Below, one piece after another: positions 55,515 through 63,421 of a DNA stretch of 64,000 bases. Source of the DNA: Geminicoccaceae bacterium. Its GTDB lineage: Bacteria > Pseudomonadota > Alphaproteobacteria > Geminicoccales > Geminicoccaceae. The DNA is taken from the NCBI GenBank assembly GCA_025999455.1, contig AP024683.1, positions 1,991,501 to 2,055,500 of the forward strand, read 5' to 3'. The notes under the pieces are model-generated. The model ran no database searches and was not told the origin of the DNA. It saw nothing but the letters and a program-made list of their open reading frames with translations. Both the position numbers and the translations under genes were made by a program. Numbering within the stretch: the stretch's first letter is position 1; each line of letters begins with the position of its first letter.

Positions 55515-56915
55515 TCAGATGTGAATCGCCCGACCGAAGGCCGCGAGCACCGCCTCGTGCATCGCCTCCGAGATCGTCGGATGGGGGAAGACCGTGTGCA
55601 CGAGCTCGGCCTCGGTCGCCTCGAGCGTGCGGGCGATCGTGAAGCCCTGGATCATCTCGGTGACCTCCGCCCCCACCATGTGGGCCCCCAAGAGCTCGCC
55701 CGTGCGCGCGTCGAACACCGTCTTGACGAGCCCCTCGGGCTCGCCCGCCGCGATCGCCTTGCCGTTGCCGACGAACGGGAAGCGGCCGACCTTCACCTCG
55801 TACCCCCTGGCCTTCGCTTGCGCTTCGGTGAGACCCACCGAGGCGATCTGCGGCGTGCAATAGGTGCAGCCCGGGATTTTGCTCACATCGAGCGGGTGGA
55901 CGTCGGCGAGCCCGGCGATCTTCTCCACACAGATCACCCCTTCGTGGCTCGCTTTGTGCGCGAGCCAGGGCGGGCCCACGAGATCGCCGATGGCGTAGAC
56001 CCCGGGCTCGCCCGTGCGGCACCATTCGTCGATCACGACGTGCGCCTTCTCGACCACCACGCCCGTGCCCTCGAGGCCGATCCCCTCGACGTTGCCGACG
56101 ATCCCGACCGCCAGGATCACCCGCTCGAAGCGCTCCTCGAAGCTTCGGCCGGCCGTCTCGATCACCGCCCGCACCGCGCCCGCCTCGCGCGCGAGGGCTT
56201 TCACGGTCGTGTTCGGGAGCAGGCGGATGCCGCGCTTTTCGAAGGCCTTGTGGGCGAAGGCCGAGATCTCCTCGTCCTCGACCGGCAGGATCCGTGGCAG
56301 GACCTCGACGACCGTCACCTCCGAACCGAGGGCCCGGTAGAAGGAGGCGAACTCGATGCCGATCGCCCCACTGCCCACGACCAGGAGCGACTTCGGCAAG
56401 AGCTTCGGGACCATCGCCTCCTTGTAGGTCCAGACGAGCTCGCCGTCGGCTTCGAGGCCCGGGAGCTGGCGGGCCCGGGCGCCCGTGGCGAGGACGATGT
56501 GCGGGGCTTCGAGCGTGGCCTCCCCACCCTTCGCGAGCGCCACGGCGAGTTTGCCTTTGCCCGCGAGCCGGCCGTGGCCGTCGAAGACGGTGACCCTGTT
56601 CTTCTTCAAAAGATGCTGGACGCCGCGCGAGAGCTGGCCCGCCACCGCCCGCGAGCGCTTCACCACGGCCTCGAGGTCGAACCTCGGATCGTCGCAGGCG
56701 AGGCCGAAGCTCTTGCCGTGGCGCAGGAGCTCGAAGACCTCGGCCGAGCGCAAGAGCGCCTTGGTCGGGATGCAGCCCCAATTGAGGCAGATGCCGCCCA
56801 GATGCTCGCGCTCGACGAGGGCGGTCTTCATCCCGAGCTGGGCGGCACGGATCGCCGCCACGTAGCCGCCCGGGCCACCACCCACGACCAGAAGATCGAA
56901 GCGTTCGGCGGCCAT
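55515..56915 (-). CDS. lpd: Dihydrolipoyl dehydrogenase (E3)
   Basis: The 466-residue FAD enzyme that reoxidises dihydrolipoyl groups of the pyruvate and 2-oxoglutarate dehydrogenase complexes. It has the FAD motif LLVVGGGPGGYVAAIRAAQ, the redox disulfide in GGICLNWGCIPTKALL (Cys43 and Cys48), and the NAD-binding SLLVVGSGAIGIEFASFY. GVYAIGDLVGPPWLAHKASHE and the catalytic His-Glu end FPHPTISEAMHEAV follow. The ATG at 56915 is preceded by GGGAGGGAA. In most alphaproteobacteria lpd adjoins pdhC and lipA; here the CRISPR-Cas locus lies between lipA/yjbQ and lpd, and pdhC is 39 kb away. Confidence 0.96.
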   Translation of the reverse strand: MAAERFDLLVVGGGPGGYVAAIRAAQLGMKTALVEREHLGGICLNWGCIPTKALLRSAEVFELLRHGKSFGLACDDPRFDLEAVVKRSRAVAGQLSRGVQHLLKKNRVTVFDGHGRLAGKGKLAVALAKGGEATLEAPHIVLATGARARQLPGLEADGELVWTYKEAMVPKLLPKSLLVVGSGAIGIEFASFYRALGSEVTVVEVLPRILPVEDEEISAFAHKAFEKRGIRLLPNTTVKALAREAGAVRAVIETAGRSFEERFERVILAVGIVGNVEGIGLEGTGVVVEKAHVVIDEWCRTGEPGVYAIGDLVGPPWLAHKASHEGVICVEKIAGLADVHPLDVSKIPGCTYCTPQIASVGLTEAQAKARGYEVKVGRFPFVGNGKAIAAGEPEGLVKTVFDARTGELLGAHMVGAEVTEMIQGFTIARTLEATEAELVHTVFPHPTISEAMHEAVLAAFGRAIHI

Positions 56916-57075
56916 GCCCGTTCCCTCCCGGCCCGGCGGTTCGGCCCCGCGGTTGTCGGATCGACGGGAGCTTGTCAACGACCGCAACCGAACCGTGCCC
57001 CGCGCCGGCTCGACGGCTGTCGCCTGCCGTGCTCTCTGCCGGCGCGGACGGAGGCGGAGCGGGGAGGCCGCGTCG

Positions 57076-57402
57076 ATGATCCACGAACTGCGCATCTACC
57101 ACTGCGTGCCGGGCCGGCTGCCGGCGCTCTTGAAGCGCTTCGAGACGGTCACACTCGGGCTCCGGGAGAAGCACGGGATCCGGCAAGCGGGGTTCTGGAC
57201 GGTCCTGATCGGCCCCTCCAACCAGACGCTCTATTATCTCCTCGCCTGGGAGAGCCTGGCCGAGCGCGAGCGGAAATGGACCGCCTTCATGAGCGATCCC
57301 GAATGGCTCGCGAAGCGCGCGGAAAGCGAGAAGGACGGCCCGATCCTCGCGAACGTCGAGAGCATGATCCTGCAGCCGACGGCCTTCTCCGTCGTGCGCT
57401 GA
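57076..57402 (+). CDS. NIPSNAP family protein
   Basis: A 108-residue ferredoxin-like (dimeric alpha-beta barrel) protein of the NIPSNAP family. It has IHELRIYHCVPGRLPALLKR at the start, GFWTVLIGPSNQTLYYLLAW in the centre, and the characteristic WTAFMSDPEWLAKRAESE near the C-terminus. Bacterial members have no firmly known function. GGGGAGG precedes the ATG at 57076. It is divergent from lpd (160 nt between starts) and convergent with the serine hydrolase gene. Confidence 0.88.
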   Translation: MIHELRIYHCVPGRLPALLKRFETVTLGLREKHGIRQAGFWTVLIGPSNQTLYYLLAWESLAERERKWTAFMSDPEWLAKRAESEKDGPILANVESMILQPTAFSVVR

Positions 57403-57426
57403 GGGCCCGGCCGGCGGCTTACCGGC

Positions 57427-58641
57427 TCAATCGACGAGGGCGGCCATCACCCGGGCCATGAGCTCGCGGCGGAACGCCGGCAAGACCGATGGCCGCGAGC
57501 CGCCGCGGACCAGGACGAGCTCGAGCGACGGGACGACGACGAGGAGCGATTCCCTGAAGCCGTGGGCGTAGAAGGCGTCGCGCGGCACCGAAGGCCCGAG
57601 CATCGTGCCCGTGGCGTTGGTCCAGAACAGCTTGCCGTACGCCGCGGGGGAATCCGGTTCGACCTGGAAGGGCGAGTTGGGCGTCGGCGCGAAGACGGCG
57701 CGCCGGGCGATCTTCGACGGCCGTGTGAGGAGCCGGGCGAGCTTGCGCGAGAGCATCGTCTCGACCCGGCCGGTCCGGGCCCAGCGGCCCTCGGCGAGCA
57801 GCAGCCAGCCGATCCGGGCGAGGTCGCGCGCGGTCATGTTCGCGGCACAGCACGCCCGATCGTTCCCCGCGTACCGGCCCCAGCTCGTCGGCGCCATGCC
57901 GATCGGGGCGGCGATCTGCTCGTTGACGAAGTCCGAGAGCGATCGACCGGTGACGTTCTGCAGGGCGAGGGCCAGCAGGTCGACGGTCGCCGAGCAGTAG
58001 GCCCAAACCGTCCCGGGCTCGGCGACGATCGGGCGACCGAGCACCCGATCCGGCCCGTAGTCCGGACGATAGGGATCGTCGTCCGGCTCCAGGCCCGAGG
58101 TCATGCTCAAGAGATGCGCGAGTTGGATCTTCCGGAAGCGCGGGTCGCGGGCGCCGAAGCTCGCCGGCAGGAGCTCGGCGACCCGGGTTTTCGGGTCGAG
58201 CTCGCGCCCGAGCCGCATGTCGGCGGAGAGATGGAGCAGCCGGGCCACGGCGAGGCCCGTGACGGATTTCGAGACCGAGCCGACGTCGAACGGGGTCGGA
58301 GGCCCGAACTCGGCGGCGATCCAGCCGCGCCGGATCACGAGGAGCCGGTCGTCCGAGGCGAACCCCGCCCCGTAGCGATGGGCTGCCGCGAGGGCATCCC
58401 AATCGAGGCCGGCGAGCCGGCGGATCTCGCGCTTCATGCCCGCCGAGGGCTCGGCGTCGCGTTCGACGAGCCGACGCCAGCCGCCCGCACTCTCGGGCGG
58501 GGGGAAATAGCTGACGCGGCGCTTCGCGGCGGCCGAGGCGGGCAGCGGCGGGAACGTCGCGGAAAAAGCCGCGGCGGCAGCGCCGACCAGGAGGTTCCTC
58601 CGCCCGAGGCCCGTCGGAGCCTCCCGAAAAACGTCGAGCAT
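57427..58641 (-). CDS. Exported serine hydrolase (beta-lactamase/class C PBP family)
   Basis: A 404-residue protein of the serine beta-lactamase-like family, which includes esterases, D-aminopeptidases and EstB-type enzymes. A twin-arginine-type signal (LGRRNLLVGAAAAAFSATF) suggests folded export. The catalytic Ser-x-x-Lys is in VGSVSKSVTGLAVARL; the second motif Tyr-x-Ser is in VWAYCSATVDLLALAL; the third is probably HGFRES near the C-terminus. Substrate is unknown. The ATG at 58641 with GAGGGG upstream starts the signal region. It lies 77 nt downstream of the molybdenum hydroxylase subunit on the same strand, so the two may be co-transcribed. Confidence 0.85.
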   Translation of the reverse strand: MLDVFREAPTGLGRRNLLVGAAAAAFSATFPPLPASAAAKRRVSYFPPPESAGGWRRLVERDAEPSAGMKREIRRLAGLDWDALAAAHRYGAGFASDDRLLVIRRGWIAAEFGPPTPFDVGSVSKSVTGLAVARLLHLSADMRLGRELDPKTRVAELLPASFGARDPRFRKIQLAHLLSMTSGLEPDDDPYRPDYGPDRVLGRPIVAEPGTVWAYCSATVDLLALALQNVTGRSLSDFVNEQIAAPIGMAPTSWGRYAGNDRACCAANMTARDLARIGWLLLAEGRWARTGRVETMLSRKLARLLTRPSKIARRAVFAPTPNSPFQVEPDSPAAYGKLFWTNATGTMLGPSVPRDAFYAHGFRESLLVVVPSLELVLVRGGSRPSVLPAFRRELMARVMAALVD

Positions 58642-58718
58642 CGGTCCCCTCTTCGGGTACGGCCGCCCGTCGCGAACGGCCGGCGCGAAGTGGGTCGAAG
58701 GAGAGCCGTCCGGCCGGC

Positions 58719-61049
58719 TCAGCGCGGCGCGTGAACGGGTCTCGAGCGGGCCGCCAAACTGCGCCACACACGCTCGGGCGTCAGCGGCATGTCGACTTCC
58801 GTAACACCATGAGGTGACAAGGCGTCAAGCACGGCGTTCACGACCGCGGCCGGTGCGGCGGTGACGCCGGCCTCGCCGCAACCCTTGACGCCCAGAGGGT
58901 TGGTCCGGGCCGGCACGGGGTGGAAGGCGAGCTCGAACGCGGGGAGCTGGTCGGCGCGCGGCAGGGCGTAGTCCATGAAGGAGCCCGTCAAGAGCTGGCC
59001 CGACGGGTCGTAGACCGTGTGCTCGAGCAGCGCCTGGCCGATCCCTTGGACCACGCCACCGTGCACCTGCCCCTCCACCAGGAGCGGGTTCACGAGCACG
59101 CCGAAATCGTCGACCGCGACGTAGCGGTCGAGGCGGACCTCGCCGGTCTCGGGATCGACCTCGACCTCGGCGACGTGGCAGCCGTTCGGGAAGGCCGAGG
59201 GCGGGTTCTCGCTCACGAGATCGGTGTCGAGCGGCCGGCCGAGTTCGCGGCCCTTGGCGGCGAGCTCGAGGAGGCCGATCCGCCGGTCGGTGCCGGCGAC
59301 CGTGAAGGTCCCGGCCTCGAAGAGGATGTCGGCCTCGGCGGCTTCCATGAGCTCGGCGGCGAGCGCTTTTCCCTTGGCGATCACCTGCTCGGCCGCCTCG
59401 AGCGTCGCCTTGGCGGCGACCATGATCGAGCGCGAGCCGCCCGTGCCGCCGCCGTAGAGGAGCTGATCGCTGTCGCCCTGCAGAAGCTCGATCCGGTCGA
59501 ACGGCACACCGAGCTTCTCGTGCAGCACTTGCGCGAAGGCGGTGCGGTGCCCCTGGCCGTAGTCGAGCGTGCCCGAGACCAGGATCACCCGCCCGTCCTC
59601 GGTGAAGCGGATCCCGCCGTGCTCCTTGCTCGGCGGCGCGGTGACCTCGAGATAAGCGCAAAGGCCACGGCCGCGCAGCTTGCCGCGCCGTTCGCTCTCC
59701 GCCTTGCGGGCCGCGAAGCCCCGCCAATCGGCCTTCTCGAGGGCGGCGTCCAGGACCGCCTCGAAGTCGCCCGAATCGTAGGTGAGCCCCGAGGCGGCCA
59801 CGAAGGGAATCTCCTCCGGGCGGATCAGGTTCTGCCGCCGGAGCGCGATCGGATCGCGGCCGAGCTCGCGCGCCGCCTGCTCGACGAGCCGCTCCATGAG
59901 ATGGACACCCTCCGGCCGGCCGGCACCGCGATAGGCCGTCATCGGCACGGTGTTGGTGACCACTCCTTTGATCTGCAGGGCCAAGAGCGGGGTGCGGTAG
60001 AGGCTCGCGACGTTCTTCTGGAGCACCATGGTCGGGATCGCGGGCCCGTAGGCCGTGACGTAGGCGCCGAGCTCGCCGAGCCCGCGGACCCGCACGGCCA
60101 GGAAATTGCCGGCTTCGTCGAGCGCGAGCTCGCCCTCGAGGATCGAAGACCGTCCGTGGTAATCGGAGAGGAAGCTTTCGGTCCGGTCGGCGATCCATTT
60201 GACCGGCCGACCGAGGAGCTTCGCGGCGTGGAGGAGCGGGAGATGTTCGGGGAAGGTCGAGGCCTTCATCCCGAAGCTGCCGCCCACGTCGAAGGCGAGG
60301 ACGCGGATCCTCTCGGTCGGCACCTTCAAGACCGTGGCGAGCTGGGCGCGCAGCCCGAACACGCCCTGGCAGCCGGTCCGCAGGACGAAGCGGCCGTCCT
60401 CGACGGAGGCGATCGCCCCGCGCGGCTCCATCGGGTTGACGACGACCCGGTTGTTGACGAGCCGCACCCGCGTCACGTGCCCGGCGCGGGCCAGCGCCTC
60501 CTCGACCTTCTCCTGCGGCCCCCACCACCAGTCGAAGGCGACGTTACCCGGCATCTCGGCGAAGAGTTGCGGCGCGCCCGGTGCCACGGCCGCCTCGATG
60601 TCGACCACCGCCGGCAGAGGATCGATCTCGAGGGCCACGAGCTCGGCCGCGTCCTTCGCCTGTGCTGCGGTCTCGGCCACGACCATGGCGATCGGCTGGC
60701 CGACCCAGCGGACCCGGTCGGTCGCGAGGGCGGGGTAGGGCGGGACGATCATCGGCCGGCCGTCGCGGCTCGTGAGCGCGAGCGAGCAGGGCAGGGTCCC
60801 GTAGCCCGCCTCCTCGAGGTCGCGGCCGGTCAGCACGAGCCGCACCCCGGGGGCCGCCCGCGCCGCGCTCGTGTCGACCCGGCGCAGGACCCCGTGCGCC
60901 ACGGCCGAGCGGACGAAGACCGCGTGCAGCGTGCCGGGCAGGACGAGATCGTCGGTGTAGCGTCCGCCGCCAGTGAGGAGCCGCGGATCCTCGGTCCTGG
61001 GCACGCTCTGCGAAATGCCGAACTTGGGGACCGTGTCCGTGACGTCCAT
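58719..61049 (-). CDS. Xanthine dehydrogenase/CoxL-family molybdopterin-binding subunit
   Basis: A 776-residue large subunit of a molybdenum hydroxylase. The N-terminal hammerhead domain is seen in SVPRTEDPRLLTGGGRYTDD and WVGQPIAMVVAETAAQAKDA. The molybdopterin-binding part has RVLAFDVGGSFGMKAS, the active-site loop MTAYRGAGRPEGVHLMERL, DYGQGHRTAFAQVLHE and GVKGCGEAGVTAAPAAVVNA with the catalytic Glu. The loop reads AYRGAGR, not the Cys-containing VAYRCSFR of true aerobic CO dehydrogenase, so it is a form II-type or other aldehyde/aromatic hydroxylase. The FAD (CoxM-like) and 2Fe-2S (CoxS-like) partner subunits are not adjacent. Confidence 0.93.
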   Translation of the reverse strand: MDVTDTVPKFGISQSVPRTEDPRLLTGGGRYTDDLVLPGTLHAVFVRSAVAHGVLRRVDTSAARAAPGVRLVLTGRDLEEAGYGTLPCSLALTSRDGRPMIVPPYPALATDRVRWVGQPIAMVVAETAAQAKDAAELVALEIDPLPAVVDIEAAVAPGAPQLFAEMPGNVAFDWWWGPQEKVEEALARAGHVTRVRLVNNRVVVNPMEPRGAIASVEDGRFVLRTGCQGVFGLRAQLATVLKVPTERIRVLAFDVGGSFGMKASTFPEHLPLLHAAKLLGRPVKWIADRTESFLSDYHGRSSILEGELALDEAGNFLAVRVRGLGELGAYVTAYGPAIPTMVLQKNVASLYRTPLLALQIKGVVTNTVPMTAYRGAGRPEGVHLMERLVEQAARELGRDPIALRRQNLIRPEEIPFVAASGLTYDSGDFEAVLDAALEKADWRGFAARKAESERRGKLRGRGLCAYLEVTAPPSKEHGGIRFTEDGRVILVSGTLDYGQGHRTAFAQVLHEKLGVPFDRIELLQGDSDQLLYGGGTGGSRSIMVAAKATLEAAEQVIAKGKALAAELMEAAEADILFEAGTFTVAGTDRRIGLLELAAKGRELGRPLDTDLVSENPPSAFPNGCHVAEVEVDPETGEVRLDRYVAVDDFGVLVNPLLVEGQVHGGVVQGIGQALLEHTVYDPSGQLLTGSFMDYALPRADQLPAFELAFHPVPARTNPLGVKGCGEAGVTAAPAAVVNAVLDALSPHGVTEVDMPLTPERVWRSLAARSRPVHAPR

Positions 61050-61258
61050 GCCTCTCGTCCTGCCGGTTCGAGGTGAGGTCGACGATCGCGCGTCCGACGG
61101 GCGACGAGAAAAAAAAGCTCGCGGCCGCTCGACCGGACCGTCTTGCTAGCAGCAACGACCGGGGCAGGTGAACCCGTCCGTACCGCGGGCCGGTCGTCGT
61201 CCCGCGCATCGCGCCACGAGCCGCACGGCCGCCGCGCTCGACGCGCGAGGCGTGGGCA

Positions 61259-62167
61259 TCAGGCCGTTCGCCCCGCCGTCGCGTCGCGAACGATGCGGAG
61301 GCCGGTCTCGCGCTCGACCACCCGGGCGATCGAGGTGAGGTCGTCTTCCCCGAGACCCTCGCCGAGTGCCGCGCGGAAGAGCTCGGCCGTTCGTCGGAAA
61401 AGCGGCAGATCGAGACCGACCTCCTCGGCCAGGCCCTCGGCGAGCGCGGCGTCCTTGGCGGCGATCCGGAGCGTTCGCGTGACGGCCGCTCGTCGCTCGC
61501 CCATGCGTCGGGCGGCGGTGGCGAGGCAAGGTTTGGCCACCGTCTCGCCCGCCTCCGCCAGCGCCTCGACGAAGCCGTCGAGATCACCGCCGTCGGCCGC
61601 GAGGAGGGCGAGCGCCTCGGCGATCGCCGCGAGTTGGACGAGGCCGAGCGCGCTCGCCACGATCGCCACGCGGCTCGCCGCACCCGGCCCGCCCACGATC
61701 CGCGCACGGTTGCCGATCGTCGGCAGGAGTGGGCGGATGCGCTCGATGTCGGTGGGATCGCCGGACAGGAGCAGAAGGAGCGTGCCGGCCTCGGCCTCCG
61801 CGGGACCACCGATCGACGGGCACTCGACGTAGCGGATGCCGCGGCCGGCGAGCTCGGCGTGGAGGGTGCGGGCGGTCGTCGGCCGGACCGTCGAGAGGTC
61901 CAATAGGAAAAGCACCGGCCTCCGCAGGGCCGCCGCCACTTCGCACACCGCCTTCTCGCTCGGCAGGCAGGTGAGGAGGATGTCGGCGTCGCGCTCGAGC
62001 TCGGCGAGGTCGGCGGCACGCGAGAGGTTCGCCGTGCCCTCGAGCGTCGCCAGGCGCGCCGGATCGCGGTCGAACAGGGCCACGGGGAACCCCGCCGCCG
62101 CGAGCCGTCGGGCGATCGGCGCCCCCATCGCCCCGAGGCCGACGAATCCCAGCCGATCCTTGCGCAT
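61259..62167 (-). CDS. NAD(P)-dependent beta-hydroxyacid dehydrogenase
   Basis: A 302-residue enzyme of the 3-hydroxyisobutyrate dehydrogenase family. It has the Rossmann motif LGFVGLGAMGAPIARRLAAA at the N-terminus, LLTCLPSEKAVCEVA, and the substrate-binding VECPSIGGPAEAEAGTLLLL (usual DAPVSGG form altered to ECPSIGG). It also has GPGAASRVAIVASALGLVQL, where the usual catalytic Lys of GxGxxxKxxNN appears replaced (SRVAIVAS), and KDAALAEGLAEEVGLDLPLF. The missing Lys may mean altered activity. GGGGAGAGGG precedes the ATG at 62167. Neighbours on both sides are unrelated. Confidence 0.85.
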   Translation of the reverse strand: MRKDRLGFVGLGAMGAPIARRLAAAGFPVALFDRDPARLATLEGTANLSRAADLAELERDADILLTCLPSEKAVCEVAAALRRPVLFLLDLSTVRPTTARTLHAELAGRGIRYVECPSIGGPAEAEAGTLLLLLSGDPTDIERIRPLLPTIGNRARIVGGPGAASRVAIVASALGLVQLAAIAEALALLAADGGDLDGFVEALAEAGETVAKPCLATAARRMGERRAAVTRTLRIAAKDAALAEGLAEEVGLDLPLFRRTAELFRAALGEGLGEDDLTSIARVVERETGLRIVRDATAGRTA

Positions 62168-62414
62168 CGCCCTCTCCCCGGGTGGGCTTGCTCGGCCCCG
62201 ACGACCCCACCGCTCGCGGGTGGAACTCTGCGCCGAGGTTCGGGGATCGGGCAAGCTCGCTCTCGGGTAGATCGAGCTCGGCGACCCGTTCGCCCGTCGA
62301 TCGGAAGGGCCTGGTCGGTGCGAGGGCCGGGTGCGCGCCGAAGGCACGGGCTCGGGGCCTCTCGCCGCTGACCGGCCGAACGCCGCCGTGCTATCTTCGC
62401 CCACGGAGGATGCG

Positions 62415-62909
62415 ATGACCAGCCGATCGGCCGCGCTCTACGAGGACGATTTCTACGCCTGGACGCAGGAGCAGGCGGCGACGTTGCGCCGGCTCGCGGC
62501 CGAGCGCTGGAACCTGCCGCTCGACCTCGAGCACCTCGCCGAGGAGGTGGAGGATTTGGGCAAGGAACAGCGGAACGCGGTCCGCAGCCAGCTCCGGCGG
62601 ATCATCGAACACCGTTTGAAGCTCCGCTACTCGCCGGCCCGCGATCCACGTTCCGGCTGGCTCGACTCGATCGACGAAGCTCGGGCCGACATCGAGGATC
62701 GGCTCACCCGCACGATCCGACGCGAGGTCGAGGCGGACCTGCCGAGGCTCTATGCCCAAGTCCTGCCGAAGGTCGCGCGGGCGCTCGAGGCCCACGGCGA
62801 GCGGGAGGCCGCCGCCCGGCTGCCCGAGCGCTGCCCGTGGACACTCGACGAGCTCTTGGCCCCGCCGCCCGAGGAAAAGCCTGGCCCCGAGGGTGGAGGG
62901 GCGGCGTGA
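62415..62909 (+). CDS. DUF29 domain-containing protein, copy 1
   Basis: A 164-residue DUF29 protein: LYEDDFYAWTQEQAATLRRL at the start, DLEHLAEEVEDLGKEQRNAV, RSQLRRIIEHRLKLRYSP, and the terminal RCPWTLDELL. The family is common in cyanobacteria and some proteobacteria, often in several copies, and has no established function. GGAGGA precedes the ATG. It overlaps the next, nearly identical gene by four bases (GTGA). Confidence 0.9.
   Translation: MTSRSAALYEDDFYAWTQEQAATLRRLAAERWNLPLDLEHLAEEVEDLGKEQRNAVRSQLRRIIEHRLKLRYSPARDPRSGWLDSIDEARADIEDRLTRTIRREVEADLPRLYAQVLPKVARALEAHGEREAAARLPERCPWTLDELLAPPPEEKPGPEGGGAA
62430..62624 (+). repeat. 195-nt direct repeat between the two DUF29 genes
   Basis: 62430-62624 and 62921-63115 (offset 491 nt) match at 192 of 195 positions by eye, and all three differences are synonymous third-position or first-position Leu changes. 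A shorter second block of near identity lies at the 3' ends of the genes. The middle parts differ clearly. Confidence 0.9.
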
Positions 62910-63394
62910 ACCGCGAGATGGCCGCGCTCTACGAGGACGATTTCTACGCCTGGACACAGGAGCAGGCGGCGACGCTGCGCCGGCTCGCGGCGGAGCGCTG
63001 GAACCTGCCGCTCGACCTCGAGCACCTCGCCGAGGAGGTGGAGGATTTGGGCAAGGAACAGCGGAACGCGGTCCGCAGCCAGCTCCGGCGGATCATCGAA
63101 CACCGTTTGAAGCTCTGCTTTTCGCCGAGCACCGCGCCCCGGTCGGGGTGGCGCGCGTCGATCCTCGAAGCCCTCGGGGAGATCGAGGATCGGATCACGC
63201 CGACGATCCGCCGCGATCTCGAGGCGCGCCTGCCCATCCTCTACGGGCGTGCCCGCGAACTCGCCGCACTCGGTCTGGAAGACCACGGCGAGCGGGAAGC
63301 GGCCGCCCGGCTGCCCGAGCGCTGCCCCTGGACACTCGACGAGCTCTTGGCGCCGCCGCCCGAGGACGATCTCGACTGGCGTCCCCGGACCTGA
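62906..63394 (+). CDS. DUF29 domain-containing protein, copy 2
   Basis: A 162-residue paralogue of the preceding gene. The N-terminal 65 residues and the C-terminal REAAARLPERCPWTLDELL part are the same, while the middle (from about residue 70 to 130) has diverged, with ILEALGEIEDRITPTIRRDL instead of the copy 1 version. The start is taken as the GTG at 62906, overlapping the previous stop, with GGAGGGG upstream; an ATG four codons later is an alternative. Function unknown. Confidence 0.9.
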   Translation: MNREMAALYEDDFYAWTQEQAATLRRLAAERWNLPLDLEHLAEEVEDLGKEQRNAVRSQLRRIIEHRLKLCFSPSTAPRSGWRASILEALGEIEDRITPTIRRDLEARLPILYGRARELAALGLEDHGEREAAARLPERCPWTLDELLAPPPEDDLDWRPRT

Positions 63395-63421
63395 ACGCGC
63401 GGCGCCGAACGGCCGCGTTCG

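Noticed and set aside
58719-61049. Aerobic carbon monoxide dehydrogenase large subunit
   Set aside because: The active-site loop is AYRGAGR and lacks the Cys of the true CO-oxidising form; partner subunits are absent.
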